From Rhodospirillales bacterium 69-11 (GTDB taxonomy: Bacteria; Pseudomonadota; Alphaproteobacteria; Acetobacterales; Acetobacteraceae), in assembly GCA_001898425.1 (NCBI GenBank), contig MKTV01000021.1, forward strand, positions 81,853 through 121,398: 39,546 bases of DNA, given 5' to 3'. Under the pieces are notes generated by a model. The model worked only from the letters and a program-made list of their open reading frames with translations. It searched no databases and had not been told where the DNA came from. Position 1 is the stretch's first letter; each line of letters starts with the position of its first letter. Shown here piece by piece: positions 8,380 to 16,966 of the stretch. The position numbers were made by a program, and so were the translations under genes.

Positions 8380-9397
8380 GGCGCGACCTCTCGAGCATCT
8401 TCAGGACGGACAGGCCCGCGAGCGCGAGCCCGGTGAAACTCGGAGGCGCCGGGATCGGCGGCCCGTTCTGGATGTTCTGCGTCCAGTTCTTCCAGCCTCC
8501 CATGTTCCGGTGGACGCCGATGATGTGGAACCCGGTTCCCGCGAAGCCCAGGAACGCCGTGAGCCGCAGCAGGAAGCGGGTGACCGGACGTTTGCGCGGG
8601 CGTCCGTCCACCGCGACAGCCGCCATCATCGCCGCGGTCACCGGTGGGATGGTGACGGGGAGGTACATGAACGGATCCTGGAACGCCCCGCGGAAATGCA
8701 GCAGCGCCGCCTCGGCTGCCGTGCCCGCGAGTCCCGCGGACGTCACGGCGGCGATCGCCCGGCTCTCGGGCATGCCATACAGCCTCGGCCGCTGGCCCGG
8801 CGCCGCATCCCGCACGCGTTCCGCGGCGACACCCAGCAAGCCTGACAGCACGAGCGCCGCGGGCGCACCGAGTGGCGCCCCATAGAATACGTTCGTCCAG
8901 GAGAAGCCACCCGTGCGCTTCCCCACGTTGTAGGCGTGGAATGCGAGACCGGCGAACCCCGTCGCGGCGGCCGCCGCATAGGCGACGTGTCGCTCCCGTC
9001 GCACGGAGGGCGTGTTGTCTCCGACGCCCGACGCGCTCGCGATGATCGACAGCGTGGAGGAGACGAGCGGGAAGAACATCGCGGGGTTGTGGAAGCCGCC
9101 GCGGTAATGCTCGATCGCACTGTCGAACAGAACCGATCCCGCGAGCACGCCGGCGCCGCGGTTCATACCGCGGGCAACTTCGACACGCGTTTGCGCATCG
9201 AGCGGCGCTGCGCGTTCCGGCAGCGTGTCGAGCTTGCGGAGGCGTGCCGGCAGATAAGAAGCCAGGTCGATCGACTCCCGATCGGGAGCGGTGAGGGTCA
9301 GCGCCCGCGAGGGTTCTCGCGTTCGCGTTCCGGTCAGACGGCGCCAGAAATCGGGCGGCATCGCGTGTCCACTGCTCCTTTGTGCTCTTGCCGGCAT
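8372..9397 (-). CDS. Multi-span membrane protein built from two internal repeats, function unknown
   Basis: The 341-residue product has a polar N-terminal 75 residues and then two homologous membrane halves. Half one has HYRGGFHNPAMFFP at 97-110, FAGLAFHAYNV at 148-158 and GGFSW at 163. Half two has HFRGAFQDPFMYLP at 234-247, FAGTGFHIIGV at 285-295 and GGWKNW at 300. The offset is 137 residues for all three blocks. Conserved His 97/234 and 154/291 could bind heme or metal. The start at 9397 follows the enolase-gene stop by one base (TGA-G-ATG). It lies inside an operon directly before the subunit 3 and GMC genes, so it may be their membrane anchor or electron acceptor. That role is inference; I do not know a named family. 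Confidence 0.75.
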   Translation of the reverse strand: MPARAQRSSGHAMPPDFWRRLTGTRTREPSRALTLTAPDRESIDLASYLPARLRKLDTLPERAAPLDAQTRVEVARGMNRGAGVLAGSVLFDSAIEHYRGGFHNPAMFFPLVSSTLSIIASASGVGDNTPSVRRERHVAYAAAAATGFAGLAFHAYNVGKRTGGFSWTNVFYGAPLGAPAALVLSGLLGVAAERVRDAAPGQRPRLYGMPESRAIAAVTSAGLAGTAAEAALLHFRGAFQDPFMYLPVTIPPVTAAMMAAVAVDGRPRKRPVTRFLLRLTAFLGFAGTGFHIIGVHRNMGGWKNWTQNIQNGPPIPAPPSFTGLALAGLSVLKMLERSRRE

Positions 9398-9398
9398 C

Positions 9399-10505
9399 TC
9401 AGCCCCCGCCGACCTGGTAGCGAGCGGCATCCCGCTCCTTCAACGTGAGTCCCAGGCCAGGCCGGGACAGGTCCGGACGGATCGCGCCGTCCTTTGCGTA
9501 GGGTGCGCCGTCAAACAGCATCTGCTCGATGCGCACGTGGTCGTGGAACCATTCCAGATGGCGCAGCCGCCGCGCGGAACAGGCCGCGTGAAGGTGCATC
9601 GCCGGGGCGCAATGTGCGGACAGGTCGATGTGGTTGGCCTGGGTCAGCGCCTCCACGGCAAGCCAGCCGGTGATGCCGCCACAGCGCGTCACGTCCGCTT
9701 GCAGCACGTCCACCGCCTGCGCCTCCAGCATGCGCCGGAAATAGTCCAACGTGTAGCCATACTCCCCGGCCGCCACCTGCACCGGACTGGGGACATGGTT
9801 GCGGACGAAGTGCATGCCTTCGAGGTCATCCGAGGAGACGGGCTCTTCGAACCACATCACGCCTTCACCGACGCAGCGCTCCGCCATCACGATCGCCTGC
9901 TTGCGATCGAACGCGCCGTTCGCATCGATGAACAGGCCGGGCCGTTCGCCGATGGCGCTGCGCGCGACGGCGACGCGGGCCGGATCGCGATCGGGTTCGC
10001 TTCCGATCTTCATCTTTACCCAGGCACATCCGTCGCGATGCACCCAGCCGCCGAGTTGCTCGCGCAGTTCGGCGTCATCATAGGTGGTGAAGCCGCCGCT
10101 TCCGTAGATCGGCACGGCGTCGCGGTTCTTGCCCAGCAGCTGGCAGAGCGGCAGGTCGAGCAGCTTGCCCTTCAGATCCCACAGCGCCCCATCGACCGCC
10201 GAGATCGCCGTGGCGACGAGTCCCGGATGCCCCAGGTTCCGGATCGTCGCCGTCATCTTGCGAAACGCGGAGGGCACGTCCATCGCATCCACGCCCGCGA
10301 CGGCCTCCTTGAGCTTCTTCTCGATCAGCGGAACGATCGAGGCATCGGCGTACGTGTACCCGATCCCCGTCTTGCCGCCCGCATCCGCTTCCGCGATCAC
10401 GATCGTCGTCTTGTCCCAGGCGATGGTGCCGTCGGCTTCGGGCTTGTCCGTCGGGATCGTGTAAGCGCGGGCGCGAATGCCCGTGATACGTGCCTCGGGC
10501 GTCAT
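9399..10505 (-). CDS. Mandelate racemase/muconate lactonizing enzyme family protein (enolase superfamily)
   Basis: A 368-residue enolase-superfamily enzyme. Members abstract a proton alpha to a carboxylate; the mandelate-racemase subgroup includes many sugar-acid dehydratases. Visible active-site residues are the KMK motif (Lys164/166), metal ligands Asp194 (FIDANGAF), Glu220 (WFEEP) and Glu248 (AAGEYGY), and the Asp271-His298 dyad (LQADVTRCGG and SAHCAP). This set places it in the mandelate-racemase subgroup and suggests sugar-acid dehydration or racemisation. It begins 7 bases after the TPP-enzyme gene and ends one base before the duplicated membrane-protein gene, in one operon with a gluconate-dehydrogenase-like pair, which supports a sugar-acid substrate. 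The exact substrate is open. Confidence 0.88.
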   Translation of the reverse strand: MTPEARITGIRARAYTIPTDKPEADGTIAWDKTTIVIAEADAGGKTGIGYTYADASIVPLIEKKLKEAVAGVDAMDVPSAFRKMTATIRNLGHPGLVATAISAVDGALWDLKGKLLDLPLCQLLGKNRDAVPIYGSGGFTTYDDAELREQLGGWVHRDGCAWVKMKIGSEPDRDPARVAVARSAIGERPGLFIDANGAFDRKQAIVMAERCVGEGVMWFEEPVSSDDLEGMHFVRNHVPSPVQVAAGEYGYTLDYFRRMLEAQAVDVLQADVTRCGGITGWLAVEALTQANHIDLSAHCAPAMHLHAACSARRLRHLEWFHDHVRIEQMLFDGAPYAKDGAIRPDLSRPGLGLTLKERDAARYQVGGG

Positions 10506-10512
10506 GGCGACC

Positions 10513-12303
10513 TCAGGACCTGCCGGGAAGAATGGTGGACAGCATTTCCTTCGCGGTGTTCTTGATGACGCTCAGCTCCTCGGGGTCGCCGCTCAGCAGC
10601 GTGCTGCTGAAAGCCTTCGCATTCTTCAGCGAGATGTGGGGCGGCAGCGGCGGGACGTTCGGATCGGTGAAGGCCTCGACCACAACCGGCCGGTCGGCCG
10701 ACAGCGCCTCCTCAAGGACGTGCCCGACCTTGTCCGGATTGTCGACGAACAGCCCCTTCAATCCCAGCAACTCGGCATAGCGATGGTACGGGAGGTCGGG
10801 CAGGCTCTGTGAGCCCTCGAACTTCGGATCGCCGGACTGCGCGCGCATCTCCCACGTGACCTGGTTGAGATCGCGATTGTTCAGCACCAGCACGACCAGT
10901 TGGTGGTTCGACCAGGCCTTCCAATACTTCGCGACCGAGATCAGCACGTTGATGCCGTTCATCTGCATCGCGCCGTCGCCCACGATCGCTACAACCGGAC
11001 GATGCGGATGCGCGAACTTCGCGGCAAAGGCATAGGGCATGCCGCAGCCCATCGTCGCGAGGCCGCCCGAGAGGGATGCCATCATGCCGCGACGGATCTT
11101 CAGGTCGCGCGCGAACCAGTTGGTGCCGGAGCCCGAATCGGCGGCGAGGATGCAGCCCTCGGGCAGGCGCGGCGACAATTCCCAGAAGACCCGCTGCGGG
11201 TTCAGCGGGTTCGCGTCATTCATCGCACGCGCCTTCAGCGTATCCCACCATTCGGAGATGCTCGCCTCGATCTTCTGCCGCCAGGACCGATCGGTCTTCC
11301 GCGTGAGCATGGGCAGGAGGGCGCGCAAGGTGGTGGCTGCATCGCCCACCATCGGCACTTCCATCGGATAGCGGAGGCTGAGCATGGCTGGGGAGATGTC
11401 GATCTGCACGCCGCGCGCGCTGCCGATCTTCGGCAGGAACTCGGAGTACGGAAACCCCGATCCGATCATCAACAGGGTATCGCACCCCATCATCATCTCG
11501 TAGCTAGGTCGCGTCCCCAGGAGTCCGATGGAGCCCGTGACGAACGGCAGATCGTCGGGCACGGCGGCCTTCCCGAGCAGGGCCTTTGCGACGCCGGCTC
11601 CGAGCGTCTCGGCGGTCTGGATGACTTCTTCGGTGGCGTTCATCGCACCCGCGCCGACGAGCATCGCGACCTTTTTGCCGGCGTTCAGCACCTCCGCGGC
11701 GCGGCGCAGCGTGCGCTCCTCGGGCATGACGACCGGGGGCTCGTAGCCGATGCCGGTGTGGACCGTGCCGTGCGACTGCGGCGGTTGCTCGACCGCCTTC
11801 TCCTCCTGCACGTCCTTGGGAAGGATGATGCAGGTGACCGTGCGTTCCGCTTTCGCGATGCGGAATGCGCGATCGATCAGGTGCTTCACCTGGGCGGCCG
11901 ACATCGCGGTCTGCACGAAGGCACCGGCGACGTCCTTGAACAGGTTCTGCAGGTCGAGTTCCTGCTGATAGTGTCCCCCAAGGGCTGCTCTTGCCTGCTG
12001 CCCGACGATCGCAACGACCGGCTGATGATCCAGCCGCGCGTCGTACAGGCCGTTCAACAGGTGCACGGCGCCGGGTCCTGACGTCGCGAGGCAGACGCCC
12101 ACTTCGCCGGTGTACTTGGCATGTGCGCACGCCATGAACGCCGCCAGTTCTTCATGGCGGGCCTGGACGAAGTCGATCTTGTCGCTCGCTCGATCCAGCG
12201 CGCCGATCAGGCCGTTGATGCCGTCGCCCGGATATCCGAACACGCGGCGAACGCCCCACTCGTGAAGCCGCTTCCAGAAGAAGTCGCTGACCGTGTTGCT
12301 CAT
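10513..12303 (-). CDS. Thiamine pyrophosphate-dependent enzyme (pyruvate oxidase/acetolactate synthase-like)
   Basis: A 596-residue TPP enzyme of the POX/AHAS/benzoylformate-decarboxylase group, acting on 2-keto acids. The N-terminal pyrimidine-binding domain has the catalytic Glu in ARHEELAAF (about residue 51); a central Rossmann-like domain follows around AMLVGAGAMNATEE; and the C-terminal domain has the TPP-Mg motif GDGAMQMNG starting near residue 442 and ending at VLNN near 475. The start at 12303 has GAGGT five bases upstream; an N-terminal extension to 12408 has no such support. It resembles the proteins called only TPP-requiring protein in many alphaproteobacteria, near PoxB. First gene of the minus-strand operon, divergent from the SDR gene. 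The substrate is unknown. Confidence 0.85.
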   Translation of the reverse strand: MSNTVSDFFWKRLHEWGVRRVFGYPGDGINGLIGALDRASDKIDFVQARHEELAAFMACAHAKYTGEVGVCLATSGPGAVHLLNGLYDARLDHQPVVAIVGQQARAALGGHYQQELDLQNLFKDVAGAFVQTAMSAAQVKHLIDRAFRIAKAERTVTCIILPKDVQEEKAVEQPPQSHGTVHTGIGYEPPVVMPEERTLRRAAEVLNAGKKVAMLVGAGAMNATEEVIQTAETLGAGVAKALLGKAAVPDDLPFVTGSIGLLGTRPSYEMMMGCDTLLMIGSGFPYSEFLPKIGSARGVQIDISPAMLSLRYPMEVPMVGDAATTLRALLPMLTRKTDRSWRQKIEASISEWWDTLKARAMNDANPLNPQRVFWELSPRLPEGCILAADSGSGTNWFARDLKIRRGMMASLSGGLATMGCGMPYAFAAKFAHPHRPVVAIVGDGAMQMNGINVLISVAKYWKAWSNHQLVVLVLNNRDLNQVTWEMRAQSGDPKFEGSQSLPDLPYHRYAELLGLKGLFVDNPDKVGHVLEEALSADRPVVVEAFTDPNVPPLPPHISLKNAKAFSSTLLSGDPEELSVIKNTAKEMLSTILPGRS

Positions 12304-12652
12304 ACGCACCTCGCATGCGCTCGAGTGACAGGCAACGACCGGGGATCCGATCGTCGTGTGGGCCAGGAACTCTGGCGCCGCGATCGGGTTTTCTAAATTG
12401 CCATTCATTTACCAAGATGCGGCCGCAGTGCTGCCGCATCCGCCGGGGCGTGCCGCATTATTTCTCGTTCATCAAAGGGCGGCGCCGAACTTCGATGGGT
12501 GGGCGTAGTTTTTGCCGCGTCGAGCGCCGCCGTCGACAAGTCTGAGTCCGGAACATCGTCCCGAGTGATCACACTTCCTCGCACGCGCCGGCCCGTACGC
12601 CGTTGCCTTCTCACGTGCGGCGTTTCCGCCTTTGAGAACAGGAGATTCGATC
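12304..12652. promoter_or_regulatory. Divergent intergenic region with a 25-bp inverted repeat
   Basis: This 349-base stretch separates the TPP-enzyme operon (minus) from the SDR-GH15 pair (plus) and must hold both promoters. It contains no credible gene. The clearest structure is GATGCGGC at 12416-12423 and its exact complement at 12433-12440, nine bases apart, a possible operator or hairpin. The GCCGCAT arm recurs once more near 12452. No promoter boxes are strong enough to call. Confidence 0.4.
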
Positions 12653-13645
12653 GTGTCCAGTATCGTGGTGATTACCGGAGCCGGGGCGGGCGTGGGCCGC
12701 GCCACCGCCATGGAGTTTGCTCGCAACGGCCACGACGTCGCGCTGCTCTCGCGTGATCCTGCGCGCCTGGAGTCGGCTGCCGCGGAGGCCCGCAAGTTCG
12801 GCGTACGTGCGCTGGCCATCCCGACCGACGTCGCCGATGCCGCCGCGGTCGAGTCTGCGGCCGACAAGGTCGAGACCGAACTTGGGCCGATCGACGTCTG
12901 GGTGAACGTCGCGATGGCGACCGTCTTCGCGCCGGTCGCCAAACTCACGCCGGAGGAAGTCGCGCGCGGCACCGCCGTGACCTATCTCGGCCAGGTGCAC
13001 GGCATGATGTCGGCGCTGAAGCGGATGCGCACGCGCAACCGGGGATCCATCGTCAATGTGGGGTCTGCGCTCGCCTATCGATCGGTGCCGCTACAATCCG
13101 TCTACTGCGGCGCGAAGTTCGCCATCCGCGGGTTCACCGACTCCCTGCGTTCGGAAATCCTGCATGACGGGCTGAACGTCTCGCTGTCGATGGTCCACCT
13201 GCCCGCCGTGAACACGCCGCAGTTCGACTGGGCCTTGAACAAGATGGGCAAGCGCCCGCAGCCGGTGCCGCCGATCTATCAGCCGGTTATCCCCGCGCGT
13301 GCGATCTATTTCGCGGCCTTCCATCCGCGGCGGGAAACCTGGATCGGCTTCCCGACGGTCAAGGCCATCCTGGCGAACCGCATCGCACCGGGCCTGATCG
13401 ACCGGTATCTCGCGAAGTCCGGCTACTCGGGGCAGCTCACCAACGAACCCGCCAAGCCAGACGCTCCCAGCAACCTGTTCGAGCCGGTGTCCGGTCCATA
13501 CGGCGCCCATGGGCGTTTCGATTCGAAGGCGCGCGACTGGAGCTGGGAAGTGTACACGAGCCGTCATCGGACGGCGATGTGGGCCGCCATCGGCTTGGGC
13601 GCGCTCTTCGGCCTGCACAGGCTGGCCCGCAGGCTCGATATCTGA
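12653..13645 (+). CDS. Short-chain dehydrogenase/reductase with C-terminal membrane segment
   Basis: A 330-residue SDR. The NAD(P)-binding TGAGAGVG is at residues 8-15, Asp69-region TDV follows, and the catalytic Ser138, Tyr151 and Lys155 are in VGSALAY and YCGAK. The usual NNAG/NNAM motif reads NVAM (about 85-88). After the 250-residue SDR core comes an extension ending in a hydrophobic helix (about 307-323) and a basic tail, so the enzyme is probably membrane-tethered. The GTG start at 12653 has AGGAG eight bases upstream; a TTG at 12632 is possible but has no such site. The GH15 gene begins four bases after the stop, so they form an operon. Related proteins occur in stress-type clusters of alphaproteobacteria; the substrate is unknown. 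Confidence 0.85.
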   Translation: MSSIVVITGAGAGVGRATAMEFARNGHDVALLSRDPARLESAAAEARKFGVRALAIPTDVADAAAVESAADKVETELGPIDVWVNVAMATVFAPVAKLTPEEVARGTAVTYLGQVHGMMSALKRMRTRNRGSIVNVGSALAYRSVPLQSVYCGAKFAIRGFTDSLRSEILHDGLNVSLSMVHLPAVNTPQFDWALNKMGKRPQPVPPIYQPVIPARAIYFAAFHPRRETWIGFPTVKAILANRIAPGLIDRYLAKSGYSGQLTNEPAKPDAPSNLFEPVSGPYGAHGRFDSKARDWSWEVYTSRHRTAMWAAIGLGALFGLHRLARRLDI

Positions 13646-13649
13646 CGCC

Positions 13650-15422
13650 ATGACCACGCGCCTGGAGGACTACGGGATGATCGGGGACGGGCAGACTGCC
13701 GCCCTGGTCTCCCGCCAGGGTTCGGTCGATTGGCTCTGCTGGCCACGGTTCGACAGCGACGCATGTCTCGCCGCACTGCTCGGCCGCCCGAAGAACGGCC
13801 GATGGTTGATCGCGCCCGTGCAGCCGGGCAAGGCGACCCGCCGCTACCAGGATGACACGCTGATCCTGGAAACCGAGCACACGACCGATGACGGCGTGGT
13901 GCGGGTCGTGGACTTCATGCCGCAGCGCAAGGATGGTTCGTCCGTCCTCATCCGCCAGGTGACGGGGTTGAGTGGACGGGTTCCGATGATCCTCGACCTG
14001 TCGCTCCGCTTCGACTATGGCAAAATCCCGCCCTGGACCGAGTCCACGGACGACGGGTTCGTCGCCCGCATCGGCCCGGATCTCGTCCTCTTGCGTGCCG
14101 AGACGCGGGTCGAGGTCACGCAGGGCGGCGCGTGCGGCGAGTTCATCGTCGCGCAAGGCGAGTGCCTCACCTTCACCCTCCAGCATGGGAGTTCGTGCAC
14201 GCGGCCGCCGCCGCCGGTCGACGTCGTCGCCGCGCTTCATGCAACCCAGAGATACTGGCGTGACTGGATCGGGCGCTTCGACCGTCCCACGCACTGGCCC
14301 GACGCGGTGCGCCGATCTCTCATCACCTTGCGCGCCCTGATCCACGAGCCGAGTGGCGGCCTCGTTGCGGCACCCACCACGTCGCTCCCCGAGAAGCTCG
14401 GCGGCAGCGACAACTGGGACTACCGCTACACGTGGTTGCGGGATGCGACCTTCACGATCTCCGCGCTGCTCAATGCCGGCTATCACGAGGAAGCGGAGCG
14501 CTGGCGCGAATGGATCCTGCGCGCGGTCGCCGGCACTCCTTCGGAACTGCGTATCCTCTACCGCGTCGACGGCGGCCGTCATGTGAACGAGTGGACGGTC
14601 GACTGGCTGGACGGATACCGCTGGTCCCGGCCGGTCAGAATCGGAAACGCCGCAGCGGCGCAACGGCAGATCGACGTGCTGGGAGAAGTGATCGACACGC
14701 TGGGCGTCGCTGCCGAGGCCGGTGTGCCGGTATCCGCGCAGGAGCAGGCCGTTGCCCACGCAATCGCCGAACGGATCGCCGGGATCTGGCGCGAAGGGGG
14801 CCGTGGCGTATGGGAGTCGCGCGGCGAGCCGAAGCAGTACACTTACTCGAAGGTCATGGCGTGGGTCGGCCTCGATCGGTTCATCCGCAACGAAAAGCTC
14901 CACGGCGACGCGGATACGTCGATGCTGCGGAAGCTGACGCACCTGCGGGAGGAAATCCATCGCGAGGTGTGCGACGAAGGCTTCCACCCGCGGCTCGGCA
15001 GCTTCGTGCAGCACTACGGGGCGCAGACGCTGGATGCCAGCCTGCTGCTCATCCCTCTCGTGGGCTTCCTGCCGGCGGACGATCCACGCATTGCGGGCAC
15101 GATCGCCGCGATCGAGCGAGAGCTGATGGAGGACGGGCTGGTCCGGCGCAAGCCGCCGAGTGGCGCGGTGCCCGAGGGCGCCTTCCTCGCCTGCAGCTGC
15201 TGGCTTGCGGATTGCCGGCAGATGCAGGGCCGGCACGAGGAAGCCTGCGAGGCGCTGGAGCGGGTGCTCAGCGTGCGCAACGACCTCGGCCTGCTGTCGG
15301 AGGAATACGATCTGGGTGCCGGACAGCTCGCCGGCAACTTCCCCCAGGCGCTCAGTCACCTTGCCCTGGTGACCAGCGCACTCGGGCTGTCGGGAAAGGT
15401 CCTGCAACGCGGGGGTGCCTGA
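13650..15422 (+). CDS. Glycoside hydrolase family 15 protein (glucoamylase/trehalase type)
   Basis: A 590-residue enzyme with an N-terminal beta-domain (about 1-220) and a C-terminal (alpha/alpha)6 barrel. The barrel carries NWDYRYTWLRDA (from residue 255), YTYSKVMAWVGLDRF, and a catalytic Glu near 551 in LSEEYDLGAGQLAGNFPQ. GH15 enzymes release glucose from maltodextrins, glycogen or trehalose; bacterial cytoplasmic members like this often act on trehalose. No signal peptide is visible, so an intracellular role is likely. The ATG at 13650 lies four bases after the SDR stop, indicating coupled expression. The frame can be extended upstream to 13509, but that part overlaps the SDR gene and has no family similarity. 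Confidence 0.9.
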   Translation: MTTRLEDYGMIGDGQTAALVSRQGSVDWLCWPRFDSDACLAALLGRPKNGRWLIAPVQPGKATRRYQDDTLILETEHTTDDGVVRVVDFMPQRKDGSSVLIRQVTGLSGRVPMILDLSLRFDYGKIPPWTESTDDGFVARIGPDLVLLRAETRVEVTQGGACGEFIVAQGECLTFTLQHGSSCTRPPPPVDVVAALHATQRYWRDWIGRFDRPTHWPDAVRRSLITLRALIHEPSGGLVAAPTTSLPEKLGGSDNWDYRYTWLRDATFTISALLNAGYHEEAERWREWILRAVAGTPSELRILYRVDGGRHVNEWTVDWLDGYRWSRPVRIGNAAAAQRQIDVLGEVIDTLGVAAEAGVPVSAQEQAVAHAIAERIAGIWREGGRGVWESRGEPKQYTYSKVMAWVGLDRFIRNEKLHGDADTSMLRKLTHLREEIHREVCDEGFHPRLGSFVQHYGAQTLDASLLLIPLVGFLPADDPRIAGTIAAIERELMEDGLVRRKPPSGAVPEGAFLACSCWLADCRQMQGRHEEACEALERVLSVRNDLGLLSEEYDLGAGQLAGNFPQALSHLALVTSALGLSGKVLQRGGA

Positions 15423-15514
15423 CCGGAGGGCAACCGAGCGCATCGGGAGTCGGACCCCGCTCGGCCCCCTGGGCAGGGGAGATCAGGGCGCCGTCGCACC
15501 GGATGAGCCCGCTG

Positions 15515-15540
15515 CGTGTCCCCGCCCTCGCAGGGACACG
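15515..15540. terminator. Probable bidirectional terminator hairpin
   Basis: CGTGTCCC at 15515-15522 pairs perfectly with GGGACACG at 15533-15540 across a ten-base loop. It lies between the convergent GH15 and TAXI binding-protein genes, where a terminator for both strands is expected. No T-run follows on either strand. The rest of 15423-15551 holds nothing else recognisable. Confidence 0.5.
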
Positions 15541-15551
15541 GCCGAACGGCG

Positions 15552-16688
15552 TCAGGCGTCGGCGCTGAGGTGCTTGGCGCGGTAGTCGGTCCAGAACGCC
15601 TCCCACTGGTCTTCCGGCTTGCCCTTGAACTCCTTCCGCGCCTCGGTCCAGCCGGCCATCACCTTCTTCAGCCGTGCGAGGCGCTTGGCCTGCCAGGCAT
15701 CGGCCTCGGCCGTCCACCAGCCCTTCTCCTTCATGTAGCGGATGGTGCCGTCGTGGAACGGCGCGTCCGCTCGGGGAAGGCCTGACATCTTGGGCGCCCA
15801 GTTAGCGGAGCTGCCCGTGGTTCCCGCGATCTCGTCCATCCCGGCGTCGACCGCTTTCACCAGCGCGTAGACCTCGTCGTCGCTGGTCTTCGCGTAGGTG
15901 GTGATCATCGGGTAGCGGATGCCGATCAGCTCCACGCCACCGGGCGGAATGCCTGCGCCGGCCGTTTCCCGCCGCGGCTCCAGGAAGTCGAGCCGCTTCT
16001 GCATGCGCGCCCAGCCGGCCTTGTCGTCGGCGGGGAAGGGGGGCCAGATCAGGCCGCGCGGGCTCGCTTCGATCTCGCGCATGTTGGCGGACGTGGTCAC
16101 GCTGCCCATGCCGTCGAGCTGGTTGTTCACGATGGCCGTCTTCATGGCGTTGTAGCTGCCGAACCAGACGACCTCGATGTCCTTCTCCGTCAGCCCCGCG
16201 AAGTCCAGATAGGCCTGGTTCTTCACGTTCACCGAGGGGTTGCCCTTGACGTAGCCGATGCGCTTGCCCTTGAGCTCGCTCATCTTCGTCATGCCGGTGT
16301 CCTTGGCCATCGCCAGCCCGTTCGTGGCGGGGCGGGCCAGGACGACGCGCAGGTCTTGCGGACCCCATGACTCCGCGGCGAAATCCTCGGTGCCTTCGGT
16401 CGCGAAATACAGCTCGTTCGCCAGGAAGCCGTAATTCGCCCGGCCTTGCTTGATCGGCAGCAGACGCCCGATCGACGTGCCCGAGGGCATGATCCTGACC
16501 CGGATCGGGTTCTGCTTCTGCAGCGCCTCGGCGATCGCCGAAGCCTCCACATAGCCCGAGGATCCCAGGTCATACGCCGTCCAGACGGAACTGCTCGGCA
16601 GCTTCTGAGCGCGCGCGGAGCGCAGCGACGTGGCGCCAAGCGCGGCCGTGACGGCGGTCCCCAAGACGACGGTTCGCCTCGATGGCAT
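15552..16688 (-). CDS. TAXI-family TRAP transporter solute-binding protein
   Basis: A 378-residue periplasmic binding protein of the TAXI type, which delivers a solute (often a carboxylate) to a fused TRAP permease. The start at 16688 has GGGAGG nearby and opens with MPSRRTVVLGTAVTAALG, a Tat-like or Sec signal ending at ARAQ (about residue 28). The mature part has the family pattern: GSSGYVEASAIAEAL, MPSGTSIGRLLPIKQG, an LKGKRIGYVKGNPSVNVK segment and a C-terminal helical region rich in Trp. The permease gene is on the opposite strand across a 278-base shared upstream region, an unusual divergent layout. The ligand is unknown. Confidence 0.88.
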   Translation of the reverse strand: MPSRRTVVLGTAVTAALGATSLRSARAQKLPSSSVWTAYDLGSSGYVEASAIAEALQKQNPIRVRIMPSGTSIGRLLPIKQGRANYGFLANELYFATEGTEDFAAESWGPQDLRVVLARPATNGLAMAKDTGMTKMSELKGKRIGYVKGNPSVNVKNQAYLDFAGLTEKDIEVVWFGSYNAMKTAIVNNQLDGMGSVTTSANMREIEASPRGLIWPPFPADDKAGWARMQKRLDFLEPRRETAGAGIPPGGVELIGIRYPMITTYAKTSDDEVYALVKAVDAGMDEIAGTTGSSANWAPKMSGLPRADAPFHDGTIRYMKEKGWWTAEADAWQAKRLARLKKVMAGWTEARKEFKGKPEDQWEAFWTDYRAKHLSADA

Positions 16689-16966
16689 TCTCAACCTCCC
16701 TTGCATTGCACGCCTTGTCAGACGCGGCGCGCTGGTGGACACGTATGCAAATGGCGGCGCGGAGTGTCAAACACCTTCGGGACGACCGCCTGCCTTTCGC
16801 GCCGCCGCCGGATCGCGCCGCCCGTCACGGACCTGCGCTGCAGACCGGTCCTGGACGAGTGCACTCCGGCACGTGTTAGCATCGACCTCGGGACGCAAGC
16901 GCCCGGGCAAACCCCAAGCCGGCACTGCAAGCCGGCCGTGAAGAACGACGCAGGGAGTGACATTCC
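16689..16966. promoter_or_regulatory. Shared upstream region of the divergent TRAP transporter genes
   Basis: This 278-base interval must carry promoters for both transporter genes. A direct repeat CAAGCCGGC occurs at 16915-16923 and 16928-16936, starting 13 bases apart and ending about 30 bases before the permease start. It could bind a regulator, but this is weak evidence. AGGGAG upstream of 16967 is the likely ribosome binding site of the permease gene. Confidence 0.3.

Noticed and set aside
9291-10565. Open frame of 424 codons on the plus strand opposite the enolase-superfamily gene
   Set aside because: Charged, motif-free translation; the minus-strand gene has a full active site.
13437-15443. 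Open frame of 668 codons on the minus strand opposite the GH15 gene
   Set aside because: The translation is rich in Arg, Asp, His and Gln with no domain, and it mirrors a well-supported enzyme on the plus strand; such frames are common in GC-rich DNA.
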